The notes under the pieces were generated by a model, which saw only the letters and a program-made list of their open reading frames with translations, was not told where the DNA came from and made no database searches. From assembly GCA_020634165.1 (NCBI GenBank), contig JACKCF010000001.1:1488001-1552000 (forward strand): 64,000 nt of DNA. Direction: 5' to 3'. The position numbers and the translations under genes are program-made. This DNA comes from Anaerolineaceae bacterium. Lineage in GTDB: Bacteria; Chloroflexota; Anaerolineae; Aggregatilineales; Phototrophicaceae. Of the stretch, positions 55,546 through 62,945 are shown piece by piece. How positions within the stretch are numbered: position 1 is the first letter of the stretch; every line of letters begins with the position of its first letter.

Positions 55546-56729
55546 GCGTTCTGCTCCTGCAAAATCGCCTCGATGGCATCGACTATCGTTAGCAGTTCTT
55601 CCTGGCTGATGGTCAGCGGCGGCAGCAGACGCAGCACAGTTTTACCCGCTGGCAGCGCTAAAATCCCACGCTCTTGCAGCGCTTGCAGGATGGGCGTCAC
55701 CCGCACCCGTAGATCAATGCCGATCATCAGGCCCAGGCCACGAATTTCGCGTACACCTGGCAACGCGCGCCCGTTGAGTTCGTCCAGCAGCCATGTGCCC
55801 AGTTCCGCGCTGCGGGCAGGCAGATTGTCCTCACGCATTGTGCGGATAGCAGCGACAGCCGCCGCACTCGCTAGCGGATTGCCGCCGAAGGTGCTGCCGT
55901 GCGAGCCTTTGGGGAGCGTCCCCAGTGAACCCCGCCACGCGACGGCTCCCATCGGAACACCACCCGCGATGCCTTTGCCAAGTGCGATCACATCCGGCAC
56001 GATACCCGCATGTTCAAAGGCAAACCAGCGTCCGGTACGGCCAAATCCGGTCTGGATTTCATCGATAATCAGCAGCGCGCCACGTTCATCACATAACTGG
56101 CGCAGACCCTGCAAATAGTCCACATCCCCTGGGAACACGCCGCCTTCACCTTGTACCGCTTCCACGACCACAGCGGCGGTGTCTTCTGTGATGGCCTCAG
56201 CAGCCCGTTCCAGGTTGTTATAAGGAACATGTTCGACAGTTGGCTGCCATACGCTGAATGCTTCCCGATAGTCTTTGTTCCACGTCAGCGACAGTGCCCC
56301 CAGCGTCCGGCCATGAAAACCGCGCATAGTGGCGACAATGCCCGTGCGATTCGTCAGCAAGCGGGCTACTTTCAGTGCGCCCTCGATGGCTTCCGCGCCG
56401 CTGTTGCACAAAAAATAACGGTCAAGTTCGTCCGGCAATATGCTGCTGAGCTGCTCATACAGCGCTGACCGCTGATCGTTATAGAAAATCTCCGGGCAGG
56501 TGATGAGCGTCTGCGCCTGGTCGTTGATGGCCGCCACTACTGCCGGATGACTGTGTCCCAGCAGGGCGACACCCTGGCCGCTGGTGGCATCAATATAGGT
56601 GTTGCCTTCGCTGTCCCAGACGGTGCTGCCGCTGCCGCGCACAATGTTGACAGGCCGTTTCGGATACGCGCCCGATGTATGCGCGTCTTCCCGTTCCATG
56701 CTGCTGAGAGTCGTTTGAATGTCCATCAT
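55542..56729 (-). CDS. lysJ: [LysW]-aminoadipate semialdehyde aminotransferase
   Basis: A 395-residue class III PLP aminotransferase, ArgD/LysJ type. YIDATSGQGVALLGHSHPAVV, NSGAEAIEGALKVARL, FHGRTLGALSLTWN, LLIIDEIQTGFGRTG and the PLP lysine in ALGKGIAGGVPMGA are all present. Converts the carrier-bound semialdehyde to LysW-lysine. Four-base overlap with lysZ and lysK. Confidence 0.95.
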   Translation of the reverse strand: MMDIQTTLSSMEREDAHTSGAYPKRPVNIVRGSGSTVWDSEGNTYIDATSGQGVALLGHSHPAVVAAINDQAQTLITCPEIFYNDQRSALYEQLSSILPDELDRYFLCNSGAEAIEGALKVARLLTNRTGIVATMRGFHGRTLGALSLTWNKDYREAFSVWQPTVEHVPYNNLERAAEAITEDTAAVVVEAVQGEGGVFPGDVDYLQGLRQLCDERGALLIIDEIQTGFGRTGRWFAFEHAGIVPDVIALGKGIAGGVPMGAVAWRGSLGTLPKGSHGSTFGGNPLASAAAVAAIRTMREDNLPARSAELGTWLLDELNGRALPGVREIRGLGLMIGIDLRVRVTPILQALQERGILALPAGKTVLRLLPPLTISQEELLTIVDAIEAILQEQNA

Positions 56730-57574
56730 GCTCTGAATACCGTTCCTGAACCATTGAGTGCATTGGTCACTGGGTTACTGGTGCGGCCATCACCGATGAT
56801 GACGCGCTCGACGCCGCCTGTGAGGGCTTCTTGCGCGCCTAGTACTTTGCGTTTCATGCGGCCCTGGGCGTAATCCATCACCCGCTCAATCTGGTTGCCC
56901 TGTACTTCGCCAATGACCGTACTGGCGTCAGTGTGGTCGCGCATCAGGCCCGGAACATTGCTCAGGATGACCAGATCGCTCGCGCCGAGTTCTGCGGCAA
57001 CCGCTGCCGCAGCCCGGTCACCATCAATATTCAGCAGTCCGTCGGCGCTATCAGCCAGCGGCGGGACCACCGCGACGCGCCCTACTGTCAGCGCTTCCCA
57101 GATGCAACTGGCATTCACGCTGTCGATGCTGCCGCTGTAATCATCGCGCACCACACGAATGCGCCCATTGACAACTGCCCGAATGGCGTCTTTACGTGTC
57201 CCCTGTACTGGGACCGTATCCGTCAGGCCAACCGCGTAAATCCCGTGTTGGCGCAGCTCAGTGACGATCTGCCGATTGACCGCTGTCGATGCTTCAACAA
57301 ATAGGTCGCGGGTCGCGGGTGGCGTATAGCGCGAGCTATGGCCGCTGGGGGAGATCAGCGTTTCTACAGGCAGGCCGCGCTCGGCGCTCATTCTGGCCAT
57401 CATCCCGCTGACGCCGTGAACGATCACCAGCGGGCGCGTCAGGGCGATTTCAGCCAGGTCAGCGCAGGCGGCTGTCAGGTCCAGGCCTTCGCCACCACCT
57501 AGCTTCACTACCAGAATGTTATCGGTACGGGCGCTTATGTCAGTGTCTGCTGCTATGTCCGTCAGGCGGTTCAT
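56726..57574 (-). CDS. lysZ: [LysW]-aminoadipate kinase
   Basis: A 282-residue amino-acid kinase family member. Phosphate loop VVKLGGGEGLDL, VIVHGVSGMM, NINGDR-like site (NIDGDRAAAAVAAELGAS) and a C-terminal MKRKVLGAQEALTGGVERVIIGDG correspond to ArgB/LysZ. Phosphorylates LysW-bound aminoadipate (and possibly glutamate). Of several in-frame starts (GTG 57595, ATG 57589, 57580, 57574) I chose 57574, nine bases after a GAGG. Confidence 0.92.
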   Translation of the reverse strand: MNRLTDIAADTDISARTDNILVVKLGGGEGLDLTAACADLAEIALTRPLVIVHGVSGMMARMSAERGLPVETLISPSGHSSRYTPPATRDLFVEASTAVNRQIVTELRQHGIYAVGLTDTVPVQGTRKDAIRAVVNGRIRVVRDDYSGSIDSVNASCIWEALTVGRVAVVPPLADSADGLLNIDGDRAAAAVAAELGASDLVILSNVPGLMRDHTDASTVIGEVQGNQIERVMDYAQGRMKRKVLGAQEALTGGVERVIIGDGRTSNPVTNALNGSGTVFRA

Positions 57575-57602
57575 GGTCATTGTCCTCATAATCACTATTT
57601 TC

Positions 57603-58628
57603 TTAAGGATAAATGCCTGGGAAAGTCAGTCCCGCACACTCGTCGAAGTTGTGCATCAGGTTGAGGCATTGCACGGCGCTGCCAGCGGCCCCTTTGCCCA
57701 GGTTATCCAGCGCGGCGATCAGCACCAGATGGCGACCATCGTCGTCCATCTCAAAGCCGATGTCGCAGTAATTGGTCCCGGCGACGATGCGCGGCTCCGG
57801 CAGACGATGCAGACCGTTACGGTCGCGAACCAGCCGGACAAATGGTTCGTCATTGTAGGCTTCGCGGTACAGTCGCCAGATGTCTTTTTCGCTCATCTCC
57901 TGGTTGAGATCGACATGCGCCAGCAGATGTACCCCGCGCACCATTTCGATGGCCGTCACGGAAAAGCGCACCGGAACATCCTGGCCGAGCATCATCTGGA
58001 CTTCTGCCATATGGCGATGGCCCGTCGCTTTGTACGTGCGAACGGCACCACTGCGCACCGGATGATGACTGCCTGCATTGACCGTATTGCCGCCTTCTGA
58101 CGAACCAACTTTGAGTTCAGCACGGACGCGCTCCAGCAGGCCAGCATTGGCCAGTGGATACAGCGCTAGGTTCATAGTCGTCGCATTGCAGCCGACGCCG
58201 CTGGCATAATTCGCACCGCGCAGGGCATCGCGGTTCAGTTCCGGCAGCCCATAGACGAAGCGCTCAATCCACTCTGGGGCCGGATGCGCTTCGCCGTACC
58301 AGCGCTGGTAAGCCTCGGTATCACGCAGCCGGAAATCTGCCGACAGGTCAATCAGGCGTGGAGCGAGCGCCGCATAATGGTCAATCTGTCTCGCGGTCGT
58401 GCCATGCGGCAGTGCCAAAAACAGCACGTCACAGGCTTCCAACGCATCAGGATGCACGAATTGCAAGCGCGACACACCGCGCATATTGGGATGCACCGTA
58501 TGCACATAGCGACCAGCATGCTCGCGGCTGGTGATCTGCGTAACCTCCACCTCCGGGTGGAAGTGCAGCAGACGCAATAATTCGCCGCCGGTGTAGCCGC
58601 TGCCGCCAACAATCCCCGCCCGGATCAT
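57603..58628 (-). CDS. lysY: [LysW]-aminoadipyl phosphate reductase
   Basis: A 341-residue NADPH-dependent semialdehyde dehydrogenase of the ArgC family: GIVGGSGYTGGELLRLL (NADP fold), LALPHGTTARQ, catalytic Cys in SGVGCNATTMNLALYPL and the His in VRGVHLLAHVDL. It reduces the acyl phosphate to the semialdehyde. Four-base overlap with lysX. Confidence 0.95.
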   Translation of the reverse strand: MIRAGIVGGSGYTGGELLRLLHFHPEVEVTQITSREHAGRYVHTVHPNMRGVSRLQFVHPDALEACDVLFLALPHGTTARQIDHYAALAPRLIDLSADFRLRDTEAYQRWYGEAHPAPEWIERFVYGLPELNRDALRGANYASGVGCNATTMNLALYPLANAGLLERVRAELKVGSSEGGNTVNAGSHHPVRSGAVRTYKATGHRHMAEVQMMLGQDVPVRFSVTAIEMVRGVHLLAHVDLNQEMSEKDIWRLYREAYNDEPFVRLVRDRNGLHRLPEPRIVAGTNYCDIGFEMDDDGRHLVLIAALDNLGKGAAGSAVQCLNLMHNFDECAGLTFPGIYP

Positions 58629-59503
58629 GCCACGACCTCCGCCTGCGCCAGGGCATAGCGCACGACTTCTGCGGCAATATCCACGCCTGTTGGCGCGCTG
58701 CTGTTACGGAATTCCATCGTGTGGTTGATCTCGTTGATGAGCAGTTCGCCGTTGCTGTCTTCCAGCACATCAATCGCCAGAATACCGCCGCCGACCGCCG
58801 CCGCTGCCCGCTGGCAAATATCATCCAAATCAGGCGTAATCGGGCAGTTGGAGGCGCTGCCGCCGCGCGCCGTATTGGTGATCCAATGTTCGCTGCTGCG
58901 GTAAATCGCGCAGATGGTGCGGCCACCGATCACAAAAGCGCGGATGTCGCGGCCAGGTTTGTTGACATAGGACTGCACATAATAAGTATGGTGGTTGTAG
59001 TCGCCCAGCGTCTGCCGATGCTCGATAATCGCTTCGGCACTATCGCTGTCATTGACCCGCGCCAGCAAACGGCCCCATGAGCCAGTAGTCGGTTTCAGGA
59101 CAGCCGGATAGCCAACGCGCTCAATCGCGCCCATTGCCGATTCCGGCGTGAAGGCCACGCGCGTTTCCGGCTGGTTGACGCCTGCTGTAGACAGCGCCAG
59201 TGTGGTCTGCAATTTATCGCTGCAAATAGCTGCTGTCTCATAGCTGTTGATGGTACGGATGCCCCAGCGATTCAAAATCGCCAGCAGGTACAACCCACGT
59301 GATGTGCTCACGCAGCGTTCCAGCACCACGTCATACGCCGACCAGGCACGACCAGAAGGTGCTTGCTGGTCCGGCCCGGCCACCAGATCAATATTGATGT
59401 CGCGATCCAGAATCACATCGGGTTCGATGCCTGCCTCGGCAAAAGCGGTCAGCAGCAGTTTTTCTTCAGCGCGGATATGTGTTACCAGGATTGCGATTTG
59501 CAT
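58625..59503 (-). CDS. lysX: LysW-aminoadipate ligase
   Basis: A 292-residue RimK-like ATP-grasp ligase joining aminoadipate to the C-terminal Glu of LysW. ATP-grasp features: GYPAVLKPTTGSWGRLLARV, YYVQSYVNKPGRDIRAFVIGG, GGGILAIDVLEDSNGELLINEINHTMEFRNS (metal ligands in INEINH). The sequence EFRNS in place of the glutamate-specific variant agrees with LysX. ATG 59503 shares its A with the lysW stop (TAATG), so translation is coupled; the longer frame to 59515 lies in lysW. Confidence 0.95.
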   Translation of the reverse strand: MQIAILVTHIRAEEKLLLTAFAEAGIEPDVILDRDINIDLVAGPDQQAPSGRAWSAYDVVLERCVSTSRGLYLLAILNRWGIRTINSYETAAICSDKLQTTLALSTAGVNQPETRVAFTPESAMGAIERVGYPAVLKPTTGSWGRLLARVNDSDSAEAIIEHRQTLGDYNHHTYYVQSYVNKPGRDIRAFVIGGRTICAIYRSSEHWITNTARGGSASNCPITPDLDDICQRAAAAVGGGILAIDVLEDSNGELLINEINHTMEFRNSSAPTGVDIAAEVVRYALAQAEVVA

Positions 59504-59676
59504 TATTCGCCCCAATCTTCTTCGACTTCTGGTGCCAGGTCGATGGTCAGCGGATTCAAGCTTAGAATTTCCAGTTCAACGCCACAGTCCGGGCAGGAAA
59601 TCAGTTCGTTTTCCATAGCATCGGCAGGCACATTGAGTTCGGCATCACACTCTACACAACTTACGGTCTGGTTCAT
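59503..59676 (-). CDS. lysW: Amino-group carrier protein LysW
   Basis: A 57-residue acidic carrier, shorter than most ORF cut-offs. It has two zinc cysteine pairs (SCVECD near residue 7, SCPDCGVELE near 28) and the hallmark C-terminus EEDWGE, whose final Glu is joined to aminoadipate by LysX. AGAGGGA lies upstream of the ATG. It is the first structural gene of the operon and directly follows the second attenuator. Confidence 0.97.
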   Translation of the reverse strand: MNQTVSCVECDAELNVPADAMENELISCPDCGVELEILSLNPLTIDLAPEVEEDWGE

Positions 59677-59726
59677 GATTTGTTCCCTCTCTTAGATCGT
59701 TACTTGGTGATTGGTTGCAAATGGAC

Positions 59727-59768
59727 AAAATAAAAACCGCCGTCGCAGATCATTCTGGACGGCGGCTT
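59727..59768 (-). terminator. Attenuator terminator T2
   Basis: Minus strand AAGCCGCCGTC / GACGGCGGTTT (11 bp including one G-T pair, 13-base loop) followed by TTATTTTG. It lies between leader peptide 2 and lysW, so it can only act by stopping transcripts before the operon. Confidence 0.88.
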
Positions 59769-59806
59769 GGTACACGCTTTTGGCGCAGCACAACTATCCA
59801 GTATGA
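59750..59806 (-). promoter_or_regulatory. Competing pairing for T2 (candidate antiterminator)
   Basis: Minus strand TCATACTGGAT (59806-59796, the end of leader 2 including its stop) can pair with GTCCAGAATGA (59760-59750), ten of eleven positions with one A-A mismatch. The second strand takes the end of the 5' arm and the loop of T2. A ribosome at the leader stop codon would hide the first strand and favour T2. Confidence 0.5.
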
Positions 59807-59862
59807 GCGTCCGGCTTCTTTTCCTTCTTCTGTTTCTTGGTTTCGTTGATGATGTGCTGCAT
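59794..59862 (-). CDS. Lysine-rich leader peptide 2 (22 aa)
   Basis: A 22-codon frame with its own Shine-Dalgarno (GGAGA five bases before ATG). Residues 9-16 are KKQKKEKK, six lysines in eight codons (AAG AAA CAG AAG AAG GAA AAG AAG). It starts MQHIINET and ends PDAHTG. It sits just upstream of terminator T2 and lysW. The arrangement is that of a transcription-attenuation leader sensing charged tRNA-Lys. Not seen in standard annotation because of its size. Confidence 0.8.
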   Translation of the reverse strand: MQHIINETKKQKKEKKPDAHTG

Positions 59863-59891
59863 GGTGTTCTCCGTACTTATCACTGAATTTG

Positions 59892-59920
59892 ACAACAAAA
59901 AAACCCGCCTGTGGGCGGGT
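59892..59920 (-). terminator. Attenuator terminator T1
   Basis: Minus strand ACCCGCC / GGCGGGT, 4-base loop, followed by TTTTTTGTTGTC. It lies between leader peptide 1 and leader peptide 2. It could also serve as the end of the upstream MFS transcript. Confidence 0.88.
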
Positions 59921-60000
59921 CTGCTTGTTTGTCTGTGCTCGGCTAGCGAGAAAGCAAAACGCCCACTTGGGTTAGCGGTTCGTCTTCTTTGCCTTCTTGC
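59911..60000 (-). promoter_or_regulatory. Alternative pairings around leader 1 (antiterminator and protector)
   Basis: Two competing pairings are readable on the minus strand. GTGGGCG (59966-59960) is a perfect complement of CGCCCAC (59917-59911), which spans the 5' arm and loop of T1: an antiterminator. GCAAGAAGGCAAA (60000-59988), the lysine codons themselves, pairs at 12 of 13 positions with TTTGCTTTCTCGC (59958-59946) just below it: a protector that would form when no ribosome covers the codons. Confidence 0.6.
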
Positions 60001-60016
60001 TGATGATGATAAGCAT
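59972..60016 (-). CDS. Lysine-rich leader peptide 1 (14 aa)
   Basis: MLIIISKKAKKTNR, preceded by AAAGAAGG eight bases before the ATG. Four lysine codons (AAG AAG GCA AAG AAG) in the middle and terminator T1 52 bases past the stop. Leader 2 has the same II...KKxKK order, suggesting duplication of a whole attenuator unit. Confidence 0.75.
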   Translation of the reverse strand: MLIIISKKAKKTNR

Positions 60017-60055
60017 TGAATATGCCTTCTTTGCCGAAAATTTGACTTCGCGCTC

Positions 60056-60084
60056 AGTTTAACGGGTGTCTAATAATGGCGCAA
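60056..60084 (-). promoter_or_regulatory. Weak candidate promoter for the lysine operon
   Basis: Minus strand TTGCGC (60084-60079), 17 bases, TAAACT (60061-60056), about 40 bases before leader 1. An alternative is TTGTTG-16-TATTAG slightly upstream. Neither is strong. Confidence 0.3.
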
Positions 60085-60134
60085 TGCAGCACAACAACCG
60101 ATCTTTACTGTGCAGACTGCATAAATTGTGCGCC

Positions 60135-61418
60135 CTACGCACCGCTTGGTTCGATGATAACCGGCGTTTCTTCCTGCGTTTCCAACTGCTTTACGATCCA
60201 AATCCATACCATCAGCGGAACGACTGTTACCGCGCCTGTTCCCAGGATGATCCAGTTGAGATGCTCAATCGGAACCTGATCGACCAGCCAGCCATGTATC
60301 AGCGTACTGATAACTGTCATGACCTGGAAGCCAGCGAAATCCAGGGCGAACATGCGCCCCAGCTTGGCATCCGGTGCCGTTTTCTGGATGATGACCACGC
60401 TATAGGTCCAGTTGATGGACCCGCCAATACCACGCAGAAACACAGCCAGAATTACCATAAAGAAGATGCTGCTCACGCCCCAGAGGAACCAGCTTGCGAC
60501 CATCGCCGCAAAACCAATGATAATCAGACGGCGCATCTGCCTGACGCTGCCATCATTTATTGTGTTGGTCAGTATCGGGCCAATGAAAGCCCCAAGTCCA
60601 AAGGCGCTGTAAAGCAAGCTGAGGGATACCTCGCCATTGGTGCCGAGTACAAACAACTGTGTGGCGACAATCGTGACGAGTGTATCAACATTGCCCACAC
60701 TCCCGCCGAATTTGACGAAAAGTGCTGCCAAAATCTGTGGGGTACGCAGGGCATAACGCAAGCCCTCCATGAAAGAAGTATCTTCGACCTCTTCTTTCTG
60801 GATTTCCATTTCTTTTTGCAGCTTGCGTCCCATCTCAGGATGATACTCCACCCACATGATGAGGCCACCCGCAACAGCGAACGTCACTGCGTCGGCCAGC
60901 AAAGCGGCTTGGGTACCGAAAATATAGGCAAACAGACCACCCAATACCGCACCGAGCGCCAGCATCACCGACCAGGTGACACTCACAAGCGTGTTCGCCT
61001 CAACCAGATCGTCAGGATGTGTGAGTGCCGGAATGATAGCCGACTGACCAGGCTCAAAGATCGATGACAGCGCGAATTGAGCAACCGTCACCGCATAGAT
61101 GATCCACAGATGTTCAGGCCCTGTCACCAGCAGGAACAACGGCACAATCAGTGCCCGCAGCAGGTTGCTCCAGATCAGCAGATGCTTACGATTGAAGCGA
61201 TCTACCAGCACGCCTGCAAATGGGCTGACCAGAAGCGGCGGTAGGAACCGTGCCATAAGATACAGGCTGACTGCCAGACCGGACCCTTCGGTATAGGCCG
61301 CAACCAATGTCGATAACACAACGGTGCTGAACCAGTCGCCAGTCAGGCTGATGACCTGGGAAAACCATAATTTGGTGAACTCAGAGTTACGACTGAGCAA
61401 ACGCCAATAGCGTCTCAT
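60135..61418 (-). CDS. MFS transporter, MFS_3 (EntS-like) type
   Basis: A 427-residue major facilitator with about 12 helices. The family blocks are FTKLWFSQVISLTGDWFSTVVLSTLVA, FAGVLVDRFNRKHLLIWSNLLRAL and the repeat FGLGAFIGPILTN. EntS-like members export siderophores, drugs or act as unknown efflux pumps; substrate unknown. No intrinsic terminator follows before 60085, so readthrough into the lysine leader is possible and T1 would be the first stop. The ATG at 61418 starts the protein; crcB is divergent. Confidence 0.9.
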   Translation of the reverse strand: MRRYWRLLSRNSEFTKLWFSQVISLTGDWFSTVVLSTLVAAYTEGSGLAVSLYLMARFLPPLLVSPFAGVLVDRFNRKHLLIWSNLLRALIVPLFLLVTGPEHLWIIYAVTVAQFALSSIFEPGQSAIIPALTHPDDLVEANTLVSVTWSVMLALGAVLGGLFAYIFGTQAALLADAVTFAVAGGLIMWVEYHPEMGRKLQKEMEIQKEEVEDTSFMEGLRYALRTPQILAALFVKFGGSVGNVDTLVTIVATQLFVLGTNGEVSLSLLYSAFGLGAFIGPILTNTINDGSVRQMRRLIIIGFAAMVASWFLWGVSSIFFMVILAVFLRGIGGSINWTYSVVIIQKTAPDAKLGRMFALDFAGFQVMTVISTLIHGWLVDQVPIEHLNWIILGTGAVTVVPLMVWIWIVKQLETQEETPVIIEPSGA

Positions 61419-61544
61419 AAAACTCCTGGCAATAATGAGGCAAATACATTTTTGAGGTGGCGAACCGTATACTAACTGACAAGTCGCTCTCTGCCCATGC
61501 CAATATGACCTGTTAACATCGTGTAAATGCTGGCATCACCCCAA

Positions 61545-61573
61545 TTGACAGGCTCCTGCACAGTGACTATGAT
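61545..61573 (+). promoter_or_regulatory. Consensus promoter for crcB
   Basis: TTGACA (61545-61550), 17 bases, TATGAT (61568-61573). Transcription would begin near 61580, which rules out the longer reading-frame start at 61527 and supports the ATG at 61611. Confidence 0.8.
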
Positions 61574-61610
61574 GAAACGGTTGTTCATAAACTCGCCAGG
61601 AACGCGCACA

Positions 61611-62009
61611 ATGGGATTGTTATTGGCTGTCGGTGTCGGCGGCTTTTTTGGGGCAATTGCGCGATTTGTAACCGTGGCCTGGGTCACCCAGTTTGAAATC
61701 ACCGTTGGTGCTCTTTCTATCCCCTATGGCACATTAACCGTCAACGTTGTTGGTTCTTTCTTATTGGCTGTATTCACTGCCATGATCCAGCACCATTTCC
61801 AGGCATCGGAAAACGTCCGGCTCTTCATAGCGACCGGATTCTTTGGTGCATTCACTACCTTTTCCACATTTGCCAATGAGGGTCTGTCCATGATGTTGGC
61901 CGGTAGTTGGCGATCAGCACTTCTCTATATTGGCATGACCAATCTGCTCTGCATCCTGGGCGCAGCACTCGGATTTTTCGTCATTGGTCGCTTTATGCCA
62001 ACATCCTGA
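61611..62009 (+). CDS. crcB: Fluoride channel CrcB/Fluc
   Basis: A 132-residue four-helix membrane protein exporting fluoride as a dual-topology dimer. Motifs: VGVGGFFGAIARF, GTLTVNVVGSFLLAVF (channel Asn) and TGFFGAFTTFSTFANE (the Phe-box and Na-site region). AGGA lies nine bases before the ATG. No fluoride riboswitch was recognised in the 30-base leader. Single gene here, so a homodimer is expected. Confidence 0.93.
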   Translation: MGLLLAVGVGGFFGAIARFVTVAWVTQFEITVGALSIPYGTLTVNVVGSFLLAVFTAMIQHHFQASENVRLFIATGFFGAFTTFSTFANEGLSMMLAGSWRSALLYIGMTNLLCILGAALGFFVIGRFMPTS

Positions 62010-62097
62010 TGCACCTTCCTGTGCCAGATGCTATGCAAACCATCAAAATCACTCTGCATTATCAAGCTGTCATCCATTTATCGATTAGGAAAACCGC

Positions 62098-62919
62098 GTG
62101 GAAGAATGGGTAAAGGTCGTCATTCTAGGCATCATCGAGGGTTTGACCGAGTTCTTGCCGGTTTCATCAACGGGTCATCTGGTTGTCGCTAGCTACTTCC
62201 TTGAATTACGAGCGAGTCTTCAGGGCGTATTTGAAATCTTCATCCAGAGTGGAGCAGTCGTCGCCGTCATTCTGTACTATTGGCCTGATCTGTGGCGGCA
62301 GGCACGGACCATTCGGCACGATAAGAACGTTCAGCAGTTGTGGCGCGGCATCATCATTGCCTTCATTCCGGCGGCTGCGACGGGTTTCCTTCTTGAAGAA
62401 GCCATCAACGACCTGCTGTTTACGCCTGTTGTAGTAGCAATTGCGTTGATTGCTGGCGGTATCTTGTTCATCATCGTAGAGCGTTACGTTGTTCCGCGGA
62501 TGGATAAGGAAACACAGGTTCAGGATATAGAGCGTGTCACTACACGACAGGCTGTGACAATCGGCATCTGGCAGGTATTCGCGCTGATCCCAGGTACGTC
62601 ACGGTCAGGGATGTCCATCCTTGGTGGCATGATTTCTGGCCTGGATCGCAAGGTAGCGACGCAATTTTCCTTCTACCTGGCGCTGCCGACGCTCGGTGGT
62701 GCCACCATTTATAAGTTCCTGACGAGCCTGGATCAGATCAGCGGCAGTGACATGGTGCTGCTGATTCTGGGTGCAGTTATCTCCGGTATTGTGGCCGGGG
62801 CATCCATTGCCTGGTTGTTGCGTTATGTTGCCCGCAATAATTTCATTCCTTTTGGCGTGTACCGGATCATTGTCGGTGTTATCATATTAGTGCTGATGGC
62901 AAGTGGCATCGGCGGATAA
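62098..62919 (+). CDS. uppP: Undecaprenyl-diphosphate phosphatase
   Basis: A 273-residue BacA/UppP membrane phosphatase recycling the C55 lipid carrier for cell-wall synthesis. The active-site motifs EGLTEFLPVSSTGH (14-27) and PGTSRSGMSI (about 165) are intact, and about eight helices are present. Start is GTG. Follows crcB by 88 bases; the gap shows no clear promoter. Confidence 0.96.
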   Translation: MEEWVKVVILGIIEGLTEFLPVSSTGHLVVASYFLELRASLQGVFEIFIQSGAVVAVILYYWPDLWRQARTIRHDKNVQQLWRGIIIAFIPAAATGFLLEEAINDLLFTPVVVAIALIAGGILFIIVERYVVPRMDKETQVQDIERVTTRQAVTIGIWQVFALIPGTSRSGMSILGGMISGLDRKVATQFSFYLALPTLGGATIYKFLTSLDQISGSDMVLLILGAVISGIVAGASIAWLLRYVARNNFIPFGVYRIIVGVIILVLMASGIGG

Positions 62920-62945
62920 AACCGGACAGCCAATGGCAACAGAAT

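Noticed and set aside
59677..60060. Lysine riboswitch (L-box) or T-box upstream of lysW
   Set aside because: No L-box core (AGAGGUGC-type helix) and no T-box sequence or specifier stem is visible. Two translated-looking lysine-rich frames with terminators explain the region better.
60066..61067. 333-aa frame antisense to the MFS gene
   Set aside because: His/Cys/Gln-rich composition of a shadow frame; the MFS protein on the other strand has clear family blocks.
61527..61610. 28-residue N-terminal extension of CrcB
   Set aside because: The consensus promoter at 61545-61573 starts transcription downstream of 61527.
61574..61610. Fluoride riboswitch before crcB
   Set aside because: Only about 30 bases of leader exist and the conserved crcB-motif sequence is not recognisable.
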